Shown here in pieces: positions 1 through 13,168 of a stretch of DNA of 64,000 nt. The stretch is from the NCBI GenBank assembly GCA_023055505.1, contig JALIRH010000004.1:15309368-15373367 (forward strand), written 5' to 3'. A program made the translations under genes and the position numbers. The stretch is from Callipepla californica brunnescens. Taxonomy: Eukaryota; Chordata; Aves; Galliformes; Odontophoridae. Every line of letters starts with the position of its first letter. Position 1 is the stretch's first letter. Below the pieces are notes generated by a model. It saw only the letters and a list, made by a program, of their open reading frames with translations, was not told the origin of the DNA and searched no databases.

Positions 1-2052
1 AGCAGAGCTATCCTAGCAGCATGCAGCTTTGTTTGGGCTAAGAGCCCAGGCATTAACTCAGCTTGGGTAATTTTACAGCAAGCCCTCATTTCTCAGCTTT
101 CACAGACAAAGTGGCCATCAGTAACAATGGAGATGTGCTGGACACGAACACAAGGTTATCAGGGCTGAACTGTGTTAACAGGAATGTACAAGATTTTGTG
201 ATTCTTACTTAATTTGGGACAAGGAAGTCGTTTTTATTATTTATTTCAATGGGTCTGATTATCCCTCACTCCCAACTGTTCTTGGACTTATTGGCCATTT
301 CCCATCAGTCACAGACTAGTGCTGAATGTACTTAGGGTTCACTACTGTAACATGTCATGGTCATGCAGAGAATGCCTGAAGAGTTGAGAGGTCCTCTCCT
401 TCCTTATCTCTGCCTCTGTGCACATATGCATTTTGGTCTTGCTTGAATTAGAAGTAGATGTGAAGCTCCACAGCCACGCCCATCCCATCTAATTTGATTA
501 GAGCATCATTCCAACATAATGTAAGGCTTTCCAATTGTCTTCAGACTTCTGTCTCTAGCTGTGAGACTTTTGCAGTCAGGAAATATTCTTTCATTTTTTT
601 CTCAATAATCTACTCTGTAGGTGTTATAAAACCCAAAGAATAATATATTCTCATTGGTGAATATTTCTTCAAAGAGCACAAGCTTATGACTTGACAGTTA
701 CATTAAATAAAAGAAAAGCTACATGAATTCTAAGAAGCTCTAAGAAAAATGTCATTAGTACTTGATAGACAAAACAGGCAAAACTGAATTTGTGATCTTT
801 TCCTCTGGAAAACACACATATTTGATACTGTACATTCCACTGATGCATTTTTGTTTATAAGCAGAGACTAAGAACGTAACCACATAGAAGGAAGAAATTA
901 ATGAGATGAAATCGATTTGCTCCCTATTTCAGTGCAGGATCATTCTGAAGCTCTTCTACTGTCCCACTTGATCTCGTCAGGACCAGATTACCAGCCTTTT
1001 ACTTTTTTTTCCCCATAGTTCTCTGCTGCATTTTCTGTTTGCTTCACTCAATTACTGAACTCACAGCATTCAAAGACTAGCCAAACTTTCCTTTTATGTG
1101 CAGTTTGTTATAGAGTACATTCTTGATAGTCTTATATAAGTTCTTTGGCTATGTGCACATGAACATGCTACAAAGCACATGAGTTTTCAGTTTTCAAGAG
1201 CATTAAGACTCTGTCCTTCTCAATTTATTGTTTATAATATCTACTTAGAACGGAGGCATTTTTTCTAGCTGTTAAAATCTTCTACCTTTTGTAGACCCTA
1301 GGTTGAGTGAAAAATTCAAGAATGTTCTAAAAACTCTGATGCTGAAAGAGGAACTGAGTTTTCAGTTACTTCATTCCATCTACAAGAATTTCTATACACT
1401 GCTTACAAATAATACGTAATTTTCTTGTTTTATGTTTCTTATCCTATTTCTCAGCATCTCTGACATTAAATTACTTCTACAAAGTGTTTTCTGATATATT
1501 ATTTAATCCTTAACCTTGTAACCTTGTAATAACTGTGTTTCATTTTAATCACCTAACATTACTTACATATTTTTTTTATGCCTAGCACCTATCACTGCAT
1601 AGCGTCTTTCTCTGAAGTACAACTGTTCTCTGCCCTCCTGCCAAAATAATATTTTCCTCCCAGTTTCTTGGACATACAGTATTGAAATGAATTTTGCAAT
1701 GTTTTTCCAACTATGGAGTAGATCATGCTTGAAGTTCTTACTAGTTGTCCATTTTCTGTTAAATAATGTGTATATATTTTTTAATCTGTTCCCTATATTT
1801 TTTATAACATTTTAAAACAACTATAGGCACAGATCAAATTGCAGAGTGATTTGGAGACAGAATGAGGCAGGCAGAAACATTTTTAGAATTGGACAGGAAT
1901 CTGAAAGTCTTCTCAAAATGATCTGAGTCTGGAACACTGAAAAGGCAATTTAATAGAAAAGGTATTGCAACTGAATTTTGTTTGTTTGTTTGACTTGGTC
2001 ACCGTCATTCATTATCAAGACTCTGAATTACAGATTTAGTCCACGTTTCACA
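1..2052. other. Unique AT-rich non-coding DNA
   Basis: No open frame of note on either strand, no repeat family recognised and no RNA gene signal. A short tandem duplication of an 8-bp unit (TAACCTTG twice) lies near 1511. Nothing else stands out. Confidence 0.6.
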
Positions 2053-2055
2053 AAA

Positions 2056-2090
<35 letters not shown>

Positions 2091-2092
2091 AT
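2053..2092. repeat. (AAAT)n microsatellite
   Basis: About ten uninterrupted AAAT units. The purity suggests a young and probably length-polymorphic locus. Confidence 0.97.
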
Positions 2093-5000
2093 CCTGAACT
2101 TTTAGCTTTAGATTACATGAGAGGAAAATATTTCCCTCAAGACACAGACAAACTTAAGTACTTTGAAGATTCCGAAGTAGGGTAGGTAGATATCAATTTC
2201 AGCTTAACCTCTACATAATATAGTAAGTGAGAATTCACTTTGTATGTTAATGTTTTTCTTATATTGCTTATCATTTTAAGGGCTATGGATCCTGTAAAAG
2301 ATGATATACAAAATGAAAGGCTATAATTGTAGTAGTATTTTATATAATCTCCTGTAGAGCAAGTTTTTCTGATGTTCAGACTGCATCTTAACTCTTAAAA
2401 TGTTGTTTGTCACAAAGTAAGAACAGATACCTATTTTATTCTGGAAACTAATTATTTGCAACCTTTAGTCAGGTTTTATCATATTTCTGCATTTTAACCC
2501 TGTGAAAACTTAAGAAAGTAACTTCTTTCTGTATTTTTTTCTTTTAATGGAAAAGCATTATCCATATCTACTAGAGCCAAATATGTAAACTGATTATTTA
2601 AAAAGGCCAGAGTCTTTTTAAAGGCAAAGATCAAGGGTATCATGCTATAATTGATGATGATAAAGAGGACTTAGAATAAAACAACCTTGTAGTTTTCATT
2701 TTTGCATGTTACCATGACCAGTGAGACCGTAAGATGTTTAGTTTACATCTGACAGTTATTTGAAGTCAATTAGCTTGGAAAATGATTGCTTCTTAACCTA
2801 AGGTCACTAATATCTTCACTTTATGTTAAGACAGGATGAACACCCTGTGGATTGTTCTCAAAAGGAAACTGCTGTTGAATATGAAAGAAGCAGATGAGAG
2901 CTCAGTGTCACTCATTATGTTCTGGACTTGACCTGTTTTGTTACTATGCAAATGTCAGCAACATTTTCCACTGAATTTATGAATTACTTGAGAAATCATT
3001 CTTGACTGCTTGTTCATCAGAAAAGCAAAATAGAAATAGAATTGTTCTATCCTTGTTACACAGCACAGGCTTTTTTAGCTGGTATAACTAGTTTCCAAAG
3101 GCATTTTACAACACTCTGAGAAAAGAATAAGCACAGGTAAAACAGAATGAAATATATGACAGGGGAGTTCAAAAGAGGAGGAAAAAAGGCACGTTTCCAG
3201 GGTCTTTGAAATGACAACTCTGCTACAGAGCATTTGTTTAGCATCTGCAGTTCTAAGTGCTCCCAGCAGAGGGGGAAAGAAGCTGCACCATGTCATAATA
3301 TTTGCATATAAATTATAGTGCTGCCTGCTGTGAAGGGGGAGGAAAATGTTGGGTAGAATGAGAATTCGGGCCAGGGGCATAAAATTCCTGCATTTGCATT
3401 ATGCCATATATTATTGCATTTAGCTGCAAAGAAAATATGATAATTTTGGTCAAGTATGAACAGAACTGAGAACCTCACATGTATGCATGATATTAACTTA
3501 AAATAAGCATTTTTAAGCTACTGGCAGAAATGAATTGCCTGTGAGTACTGAACAGTTACCTAGCTCTACTGAGTTATGCACAAGTTCTTTAACCATGTAT
3601 ATATTATCCCCTGAAAGTGTGCTTCCAAAATTTTTCATTTTCTATTTCCAAATTAAAGGTCTCCTGCATCACTTATATTAACTAATTAGTCTAAGAGTAC
3701 GGCCTTTCTTTACCCCCAGTAGAATCATATCTATTGTCTCCATATTTTTCCATTGGAAATGAAGTCATCTTTCAGTACCCTATCCTCGTGCATCTTCCAA
3801 GGCTCAGTAAGTCTCAAAGCTTTATTCTTCTACTCCCTTCCCCAAGCATAGTTATTAAGGTTTTAAATTCCCAAAGCCTTTTATCAGCAAACAGTGGGAC
3901 CTCTGCCAAAAACATCCAGAGGAACTAGTCATGGGTGTTCCCTCAACTAATAGATCAGAAGAAAAAAACTGTGTCCCGACTCCAGGTCTATAATAACTGC
4001 TTTTCTTTAACATTCAAGAGAAATAAACTGCTCTTACATTTACAAGTTGAATATACTTCCAAATTTTATCTTTTTTTTCACAATTATACCCTGTATTCTA
4101 TGACATAACTGAATATTAACTACTGTGGCAAAATTTATGTTGCTCCTTTCCTACTCCCTGACTAAGTACACAAGAGTATCCAAAATGCAACATGAGTGGT
4201 ACATGTTACAACATTTGTGTTTCAGTAATCAGAACATGAGAATACTGCCTTAAGAAAGGGCCCTAGCCTTGTGCTCTTACTTAAGTTCTCCTAAAAAACT
4301 GCGTTGATGAATTCAAATCCTAACCTACAACAAGATTAAAAACATCATATTTTACATTCAATGTAACCTGAAGACTTGAAATCAGATGGCTGCTGTAGAA
4401 AACTTTTATGCCTTTTATGCCTCATACGAATCAAGACAATCTTCTACACTGAAGAAAATGTTTCATTTTTGACAACCAAGTAGTACCCATTTGGAGACTT
4501 AAAGAAATTCTTGTTTCTGTATCTGGTCTCCAGGAAAACTTTTAAAACATATGTAACACTGCACAGACAGTCAGTATCTAAAAAACAGATACAGTCTCTC
4601 CTAACTTGAAGAAAAATGAAAATAAATAAGGCTGAATTGATTTTGTTTTGTTTCCCTAAAAATATTGATCAGAATGCCTCAGCCACCAGACAAAATGCAG
4701 ATTTGTCTCCTTCCTACTCTAAGAAAACTCCATCTGATTCTTAAGAAGAATCTGTTTCTTCAATTTCTAATTAGCACACGATTTAATCGTAAGATACTTC
4801 CTTAGACAAGTACTGGCTTATAGTCTTGTAGTTCTCATTTAGCTCACTAGGTCTGATGATGTATGTGCCAGTTCCTTTTTGGACCATGAAATAGTAATCA
4901 ATGTTTAAATTACCCCTTCTATAAACTTTCTAGACTGAAGGGAATACCACTGTGGATATAAGTAGTTCTAAATTAAGGTTTTCTCTGCACAATTTCAGTA

Positions 5001-6438
5001 TGTCAGCATATTTTGTAGACAGTATATAGTACCTCTTTTTATAAGGCTTGTGAGTTTCTCATATTCAAAAGGTAGTTGTTGCTGGACTTGGAAAGCAAAC
5101 AAACAATGGTATTTTCACTGGAAACTGGAAGGTAGCTATGGATGTTCTAACTTATAGCATTCCAAAATGCCAGGGTAATGCCTGGGTGATTACTTTGTCA
5201 TTGGCCAGACTTAATTTGCGGAAAGAGAAATCTAAATCCCCACTTGCAAGTATATAGAGCAGATCTCAATGCAGAATTTAACATAAATATGTAATAGTCA
5301 ATGGAGAAACACATAACTCAGCAGAGAAATGAAAATTTTAGTTAACCTCCTTAAAGGCTGTCCCCATTATTAGGAATACCAGGAATACAGAATCAATGCA
5401 ATCCCACTAGTAGCTTTTGTCTTTGCTTTCATCCTATAAAATCAATGCTCTGTAAGGTAAAGATTGAACTTAATGCAAGTCTTAGAATATACATTATTGT
5501 CAGGAGCTTTAGCACCTCGCCTGCCAAGGACTGTAATTCCCCACCTCCTAGTATCTGTGGTTTTGCAACAGAAAATCATCGAGTGGATTTCCCAATTGTG
5601 TTGTGGATATTGTGCAGCCTGAAAGTGCACAAAGACAAATAATGCTTTTCATCCAAATTTGTATCTCCTAAGTTGTAAAGTATGATATGGTATACAAACA
5701 TCTTACTCATAATACTATGTAAGTTGAACTTCCAAACAGTTTCCACATACAAGTTACTTAACAGCCGTATCACCTAAATTTGTCAGCTTAGATTCAGCAT
5801 CCCAACAGAGTACATTCAAAATCATTACAATTCTGTAATGCAACTATTACTGGATAAAAGAAGAGTAGCAGAAATTGGCCCATATACTATATGGATCTGA
5901 TGAAAATAAAAAGCAAACTTAACCTCTGTGGTTTTAAAAGTTCAAACACCTTTCATTTTTATGGACATCTGGCCTGTCTGGTTCTAACTGGGAAGAGATA
6001 ATGAAATAACACTGAAAAGATCTAGTTCTAGTGCTCTCTGTACTCCTAACTTAAACCATACCCTTATAATTTTACTAAAACCCATTATCCATCACCATTT
6101 TCTTTAAAGAAACAGGGTATTTCAGTTTTTAATTAAGCTTTTGCAATGTCTTTATTCAAAGAATTTAAGTAACATAATTTCAACCTTTCAAAATAAAGAA
6201 ACAAAAGGATATTTGTCCCTGGTATTCAAGGCTGAATGAGAATGGCTTTCACTTTTTGAGACAGGATAACACCATGCTATATCAAGTTCAAAAACATTCT
6301 TAACAAACTAACATGGCCCTCAGTCTGGAGGAAAACTGCTGTCCCTTGAAACCAAATAATTTCTAGTCCCTCTAGAGCTTTTCATTTCAGACCACATTAA
6401 ATATAAGAATATAGGATAACTGAAATATAATGAGACAG
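2093..6438. other. Unique AT-rich non-coding DNA
   Basis: Only short frames that overlap one another on both strands, for example between 3056 and 3478, which is typical of chance. A 9-bp unit (CTTTTATGC) is duplicated in tandem near 4403. No repeat family was recognised. Confidence 0.55.
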
Positions 6439-6464
6439 ACTGTAATGCTGTGAAGCATTACAGT
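6439..6464. other. Perfect 11-bp hairpin with GTGA loop
   Basis: ACTGTAATGCT at 6439-6449 is the exact reverse complement of 6454-6464. The loop between them is GTGA, which as RNA would be a GNRA-class tetraloop. The stem stops at once on both sides (G6438 faces A6465). No known RNA family was recognised. Confidence 0.8.
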
Positions 6465-7604
6465 ATCTTTGAGGTAGTATCTTTACAATGGAGCAGTGTT
6501 CCCTATCTTTTCCTAGTTAAACTCTGCAAGTGAAGCAAATATTATTATGCCAATGTTCATAAAAGAGTTCCAAATAGTATTAGCTTAAAATTGTAATAAA
6601 ACACATTATCCTTTCCTATAATCTTTAAAGAAATAGGATTTTTTTAATGAAAGATTTTAATAACAGAACATTAACATCTTGCAATGTGTTTTTCTTTGGT
6701 GGAATTAAATAGAATGTTTTCATCCTTTAAAATTACATGTACAACTTTTAGGACCACCAACTGTGATCATGTAATAGCAATGGAATTGATGAAATAAGAT
6801 ACACTATTTTAATTCATTGTTCTAATGAATATTGCCTTTATCGTAGTGTCATGGATAACCAGGCCTACAGAATTCTTTTATGACACTTGTAGTTACACCA
6901 ACACCAGAAACAACCTCTAAAGAGATTTAATAAAATATTCAGCATAGCTAACTACCAAGGGGAATTTCAGATTGAATGTTTATGTACTTCCCCAAGTATT
7001 TAACACATTTCTATACATATGGATAGACCAATTAACTTCGACCAATTGGATATACTGCAGGTACATGAAAATATTCCATGTAAATATAATGAATGATTTC
7101 TGTAAGCAAATGTCTCCGTAAAATAAATTATTCGACCGTTGTGGCAGACAGCTTGTCCTTTACCCAATGCTTCAGTGAAAATTAGAAGAAAATGAAACCA
7201 GAGTAGCCTTGCAATAAAACTTATGTAAATCTTTTGTGAGCTGTTTGGCAGCAACTTAAATGCCCTTCAGCATGCAAACTGATGGCCTTGGTAATTGTTT
7301 TCCCAGCCTTTTGGGATCATGTAACCATTCCTTAAATTTTGCATAGGTATCACCTGTACTCTTGCGACAACTCACTTTCATGCTTCTTTTCAGACTGTGA
7401 ACAAAACTAGCTGCTGATATAACTGCAAATTTCACCACAGAGACATGCATGGAGACATTTTTGTTCAGAAGAGGTGTTATCTACATGGGAACAAGGAATA
7501 TTAACAACTCACTTTTTGCATGCAGACTTAGGTAAGGTTGTTAAATGCCAGTATTTTCTACTCTTTGTTTATATATCCATTAAGTAGATCTGAATGACAC
7601 TTAG
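6465..7604. other. Unique non-coding DNA upstream of the exon candidate
   Basis: Small open frames on the minus strand (7000-7254 and 7256-7450) show no family resemblance. A pyrimidine-rich stretch (about 7553-7571) precedes the possible splice acceptor at 7603-7604. Confidence 0.5.
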
Positions 7605-7703
7605 GGAACACACATTTGGATGAAAGCAGCTATGGAAATGGAGATCATGCAGTGAATCCAAATACAAATGAATTCATTTATCGAGAGACAGATATCTTAA
7701 CAG
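7605..7703 (+). CDS. Candidate internal coding exon, unrecognised protein
   Basis: A 99-nt segment is bounded by an AG at 7603-7604 and by a textbook donor, ACAG then GTGAGT, at 7704. The frame is open from 7598, just after an in-frame stop, to well past the donor. Under this model it encodes a hydrophilic, Asn/Asp/Glu-rich peptide containing GDHAVNPNTNEF and YRETDIL. Both flanking introns would be phase 1, so the exon is a symmetric 33-codon unit that could be skipped without a frameshift; 1-1 exons are common in extracellular proteins. Against it, the best pyrimidine tract lies about 30 nt upstream of the acceptor with other AGs between, and I do not recognise the peptide. It could be an exon of a large gene spanning the window or a chance frame next to a chance donor. 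Confidence 0.33.
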
Positions 7704-10700
7704 GTGAGTATTTTCCTACATCCCACTCAACCTCCTTTCACTTTCTTGCCATTGTTATAAGAGACAAGGTAAATTCCAGAAACTTTATCAGTTATCAAAC
7801 TTTCTTTTCATGTAACTGGCAAAGAAAATAAAAATGATTGAAAATCAATTGTTCTTTGTAAAGTTCTTAACAACTATCTGCAGCCTTCCAGCAGTTTTAT
7901 TCAGCTACATGAGCAAGAGGCAGCTGCAGGCCTTTTGTTATTAATTAGATTTAATTCATTCTCAGCATGTCTTCATTTATACACTCAGTATTGTAAAAAT
8001 AAGCACCACTACCTTCCCACCCCTCTCCTCAAGACTAGCCACATGTATACAGCTCTTCACCACTGTAACCTGGAATCATCTCAGATAGAATATCTCCAGC
8101 AGCTTATGGACCTCAGCAAATTGACAGTGACTATGAAGCCCACGTCTAACCTTCTCTTAAGGGAAAGCTTTATGGCTTTCCATCTGTTGTATCCACTCAA
8201 AATGCTGCAGTACTTACGCTTTGGATATGTGCTATAGCAGATTGGTACACACCCCATCCTGACACAGGTGGTGCCCAGGAGAGATCAGACACCCTGGGGC
8301 AACTTGCTAACATGAGCTCCTAGCTCCTGCGGTTTGCAGCTTCCAGACATCCCCAACTAAAAATGGTGCCCCTGCAGCTAATATCTCCCCTCAATAATCC
8401 TTCTTTCATTTGCCTAAATTGTCTAATTGCTTATGACAATATGAAAATGTTTAAGCATCCAGCTGTGAGCACTGTGTGAAAACAGTCTAGTCTGTAAAGG
8501 GTAAACTTAACTCTGAAGAGACATCACAGTTGGCATGGCCTTTTGAAAGGATTTAAGATTAATTTACTGTGATAGGCTTTTTGTAATCAGAAATGCCATC
8601 TTACGTATTATCTGGGAACAAAGAAGTTGCTGAGAGTTAAAGAATGTGGATATGCTCCTGCACTGGACTTAGGTGCTGCATTAAGAGGAGGCAGAGAGCA
8701 AAGGAAGCCCTGGGACTGAAGGGAGGGCAAGGCATGAGAAGAGGAATCTGAGCCAGCAATTTATGTTTGAAAAATGAAACTTAGCTTGGCTAACGTAGAA
8801 TGCTATTAGTCATCTGCGAGCAGGGGTAAAAGTGGCCAGCATGCCAGCAAACTGTAACAGTAGCAAACCTTATATTTGACGTTATTTCCATTATTTATTT
8901 ATCAGTTTGTCTTTTTTTTCTTTTTAACTAAAAACACTATGTAAGGTAACAAGACTCTACCTTAGAGTAGAGCTAGAAATGATCAAATGTAAATGGATTA
9001 ATGTGATGTATTAAAAATGAAAAGGATTAAGAAATATGCTAAATTATTTAGGCCTGGTTACGGATATACGTGCAAATATAGATGGAGCTTCTCTTGTATT
9101 TTACTCAAAGATTGGATGTCTTAAGAAAAAGGAAGAGAAAAAAATCATATCAAGTAAGGATGAAATTAAAACCGTTCTCATTTGTTTAGCTCTAGAAATA
9201 AATGTGACCCCATTTTGTGTCAGTGGTATTAAAGATGTAGAGTTCTTTTCTCAAGAAAAATCAAGACATTTTTTCACTTGAGTTCAGGTAATGAGGTGGA
9301 ATTCTGTCCTCGCAGGGATATTTAATTTTCCCATGATTCAAGTATATTGTAAAGATGACTGAATTTCCACACAGACAGAGACATAAGCCACTTTTAGATT
9401 ACTAGCATTCTTATACAGGCAGTCTCATGGTGACAGTGACAGGTGTGGATCTTACCACATTCCAGCCTGTAGTTAAGATCTGAACCTGAAGAATTTCGGG
9501 TTGAGTGGTACATAATATATCACATAAAGAAAAGGAAAAGACAGCAAGATAGTGACAAGCAAAAATATAACTGTAAAGGCATTCCTTTCTATATCTGTAT
9601 TTTAGCCCCACAAAAATCTCACCTACACCCCTAGAGATTGAAATACTCCTAATTATAGCATGTTCAATATGGTACTAAAAGTAAAAACATCTTAGTAGAA
9701 ACATTTCAGCCATTTCATTTCAGTAGGTGAGCAAGGACAAAATGAATACAACTTAGCTGTTATAAAAAGACTACTTTGATGATCTTCTGAGTAGCTTGAA
9801 TGGTGAAGCATCTCTAATTGTGAAAGTGAAATACAAAGAAAAGCCATTAATATGTGTTCTAATTCTCTTACAATGTAAAACAAATCGAAAATTGTCTTAT
9901 AGAGTGCACAAAAAAATCAATATGGCACTACCTGATGTCTTCTGACAAGAAATGCTCTCTTTTAACCAGCATCTTGTACATTGATTTATAACATTCTCAG
10001 TGTCATAAATTGCAACACATTGTAGGCAGTATTATTTTGGTACCTGATAAAGATGTCAGAGAACCTCCTACACTGGTATTGTTACTTTTTTTTCTTTCCA
10101 GAAATATATCTTACTTTTAATCACAAATCTAACAGAGAGCAGTTTCTGAAATAACATTTACTTTATAGTCTATGAGATGGGAAAGGTTAGCTACACTTAC
10201 TACAACTCTCCAAGAAGTTTTAACTGATGACAGAAAAGTTACTGAGCTAGGCAGATGACACAATCAGCTTCCATTCACTGACTATGAAAGGAAAAGAGCA
10301 GCACATTGATAAGTTTATTTTACATCTTGACAGAATATTTAATACTTTATTATTTTTATACCTTAATATTTTTGTGATTTATGCACAGAGGTAGAGAAAG
10401 ACAAGGGTCATAAACTGAAATGGCAGGCTCCAATTGAATACAAAGGGGGAAAAATCATTCTGAGGATATCATGAAGTCTCTGTCTTGGAGAATTAGAAGA
10501 CTCAATCAAATGGAACTTCCACTAACCAAGTTTAAAGCAAGTATTGACCCTGCCATGTGCAGCAGACTGCACTAGAGACTTGAGAATATCAGCCTCAAGA
10601 GGTCCCTTATTTACTGAATCCATCCGATGCGCATCATTTTGAATATCACTTCTTGTTTTCAAACACAATAAGAAAATGAAAGACATATATACGTAACAGC

Positions 10701-12085
10701 AGCTGATTTGTACTCAGAAGACAAAATTTTCTTGCCAGTGGAACAAGAAAGGGGTGTCAAGACTAGCTCTTGTGAGATCAATGGCATAAATCCCTGTGAG
10801 TAATGTCAGAGTTAGGATTTAATTTCATCTGGTACTTTGATAAGCATTCACTACTGAAATGCAAGCTGTTTGCATCCAAAAACTGAACATCATTATGCAT
10901 CAAAAGGATGCCAAAATTAAGCTACTGAGCTTTAAAGAAAATATGTGCTTATCCATAGCAATGACTTGGGAACTGTGGGGAAAACTTAAAGAGCACTGCT
11001 TAATCACCTATGTTTTAAATACCCCAGCTTGTAAATGTTTGTCCTATCCTGAGAATCAATTTATGAATCTGAAAATAACTACATTACCAAGGTTATAGAT
11101 AGAATCATCAGACAGTGATGTTGTGCTACATGATAAAACTCTTACCTTGACAGCATTGCTAGTTTTCACATTGTATATGGAAGTTAAGGATGCAATTGCT
11201 TGATAACGGAAGAAGCTGGAAAGAGAGACAGGTACTGGTATTTTACTAACCTCTCTTCTTTGAGTTCACCTTGGGGATAAGATTGTTCCCTGAAAATTCA
11301 ATATAGAAATAGCATCTGAATCTACAGAATAATCATTTACTTTTTGATGGACTCCTATTTATATAAATCAAATAAATTACATTTAGAAATTCTCTACATG
11401 AGATGTCAGTAACTTGTCATTCAAACAGAAACTGACCTGCAAAGCTTTCAAGCAGAAAAACAGGGTTTTCTGCAATTACAATTCTTGATAGTATAGTAAA
11501 ATTTTCCATTTGACTGAATTTGAATTCCTTCAGATATACATTCTGTGTGCGTCAGGTCCTCAAGTTTTGCTATTCTAAATATTACAAAAAAGACATTTGA
11601 AGCCTGAATAATTATATTTTGTATGAAAGAAAATGTAAGTGAGATTTTCATAAGCTGATTTTAAAAGCAACAATTACATATATTATGCTGAATGGCAGTC
11701 TGACTAATTCAAGTGAGAAGAATAACATCTCATACAAGTAGTTATAACTAAATAACTGTATGAAATTTTGAACTGTGTATACTTAACAAGAGATAAGCTA
11801 TAACTCATTATGAAATCATTTTGTAATTCTAATTGACACTGTTGATTATTATTTACCTGTATCTCACAATTATATGGTTAATGTATTTTGCATAGAGTGA
11901 ATTATTTTTCATTGTGACAGAAGTATAATCTTCTTCAGATAGACATGTTTAGGCATTTCACCATGTCTTAAAATAATCCATGAAATCAGTTATTGAATGA
12001 ATTTTGCTGTAAAGATGCTATAAGATAATTTATATAAGGAAGCTGGAAAAAAGCATTATTCTGTTTGGACAGTACTGTTTCATGC
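7704..12085. other. Unique AT-rich non-coding DNA
   Basis: Several chance-length frames are present (7935-8237, 9036-9281, 10859-11098 on plus; 9411-9611, 11448-11651 on minus). None has family motifs or convincing splice context. No interspersed repeat was recognised. Confidence 0.5.
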
Positions 12086-12100
12086 AAAAAAAAAAAAAAA
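12086..12100. repeat. A15 homopolymer
   Basis: Uninterrupted run of 15 A, with a T14 run further on at 12273-12286. No retroposed gene body was recognised upstream. Confidence 0.95.
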
Positions 12101-12717
12101 CAACACAAGAACATGAAAATTCTGGTAACACAAGTGATACTTAAAAAAAATACATCAAAGTTAGGATGAAGAACTGAATTCAGTATTGCTTCATTTTATG
12201 CTGACTTCTCACTTATTTTTGTTTTATGTGTTATTTCTAAGCTACTGAAACAAAATCTTTCAATGCCTTATCTTTTTTTTTTTTTTACCTTTGTAAGAAA
12301 CATTTCGAAATGTTAGCTTTTCCATCTATCTAAAGATGAAAGTATTTTTCAGAACATGAGAATTTTCAGGCAAGTAAAACGTTTCTCTTGCAAAGCAAAC
12401 AATGAAAACTTGTGATGAGTGCTTAAAAAAGTCTGAGACACAAATTTTTTCTGCTCAGCCTTCCATCCTCTCATGATAAAGGACAAATCATTAATTTCGT
12501 ACGAGTAAAAATCCATTCAGCAGAAATTAAATTCACCTACATCAGGACAAACTCTCAGAGGCTAGTCAAATGTCTATACATTATCTTCTATGCATGATCT
12601 TCTCCATATGTGGTATCCTGATTGAACATGTTATAGTTTAGCTGATATAAAAGAAAATTAGGTGTAAATATTTATTGTTTCAGCCTATTGAATGTGTGCG
12701 TGTCTTTGTATACATAT

Positions 12718-12731
12718 ATACATATATGTAT
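12718..12731. repeat. Short (TA/CA) palindromic microsatellite
   Basis: A 14-bp perfect palindrome, ATACATATATGTAT, sits inside a TA-rich stretch from about 12707 to 12733. Confidence 0.85.
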
Positions 12732-12872
12732 GGAAATAAAATGTATGTATTACTGCTTTTATTAGTAGTTTTTGAATATTTTGAATAACTACTTTTGTAT
12801 TTCAACATAAGTAATGCTATCTGCATGTCCTTGAATACTCTTTTACTGCTCATTCTAAGAGAAAAACATATC

Positions 12873-12896
12873 TTTTTTTTTTTTTTTTTTTTTTTT
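12873..12896. repeat. T24 homopolymer
   Basis: Uninterrupted run of 24 T. It faces an A26 run at 13115, about 218 bp downstream, so the two could pair in single-stranded DNA or in a transcript. Confidence 0.97.
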
Positions 12897-13114
12897 CTAA
12901 TTTTCCCCTAGCATTTCTAGTATTACCTCACCAAGATCTTGCAAACGTATTTTTTTCTTTTTCAATTTTATTCTGGAACCTCTCAACCTCTAATCAGTTT
13001 TTCTATGTATTCCATTCCTATTTCTGCCACTGTAGTGCTGCATATCAGCTGTCAAGTCTCTTTTCCCTGACAGTGTTTACACTGTATTATTGGCAGCACT
13101 AGGAATATTACCAG

Positions 13115-13116
13115 AA

Positions 13117-13140
<24 letters not shown>
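13115..13140. repeat. A26 homopolymer
   Basis: Uninterrupted run of 26 A, followed by an A-rich stretch to about 13168. It could be the tail of a retroposed sequence, but the bases upstream match no gene or SINE I recognise and no target duplication was seen. Confidence 0.97.
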
Positions 13141-13147
<7 letters not shown>

Positions 13148-13168
13148 TAAAAATAGAAGAAAATAATA

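Noticed and set aside
3056..3478. Cluster of three minus-strand frames
   Set aside because: Overlapping frames of similar length in different phases are the signature of a stop-poor patch, not of a gene.
12600..13140. Processed pseudogene ending in A26
   Set aside because: No coding remnant, no polyadenylation signal at the right distance and no target-site duplication seen.
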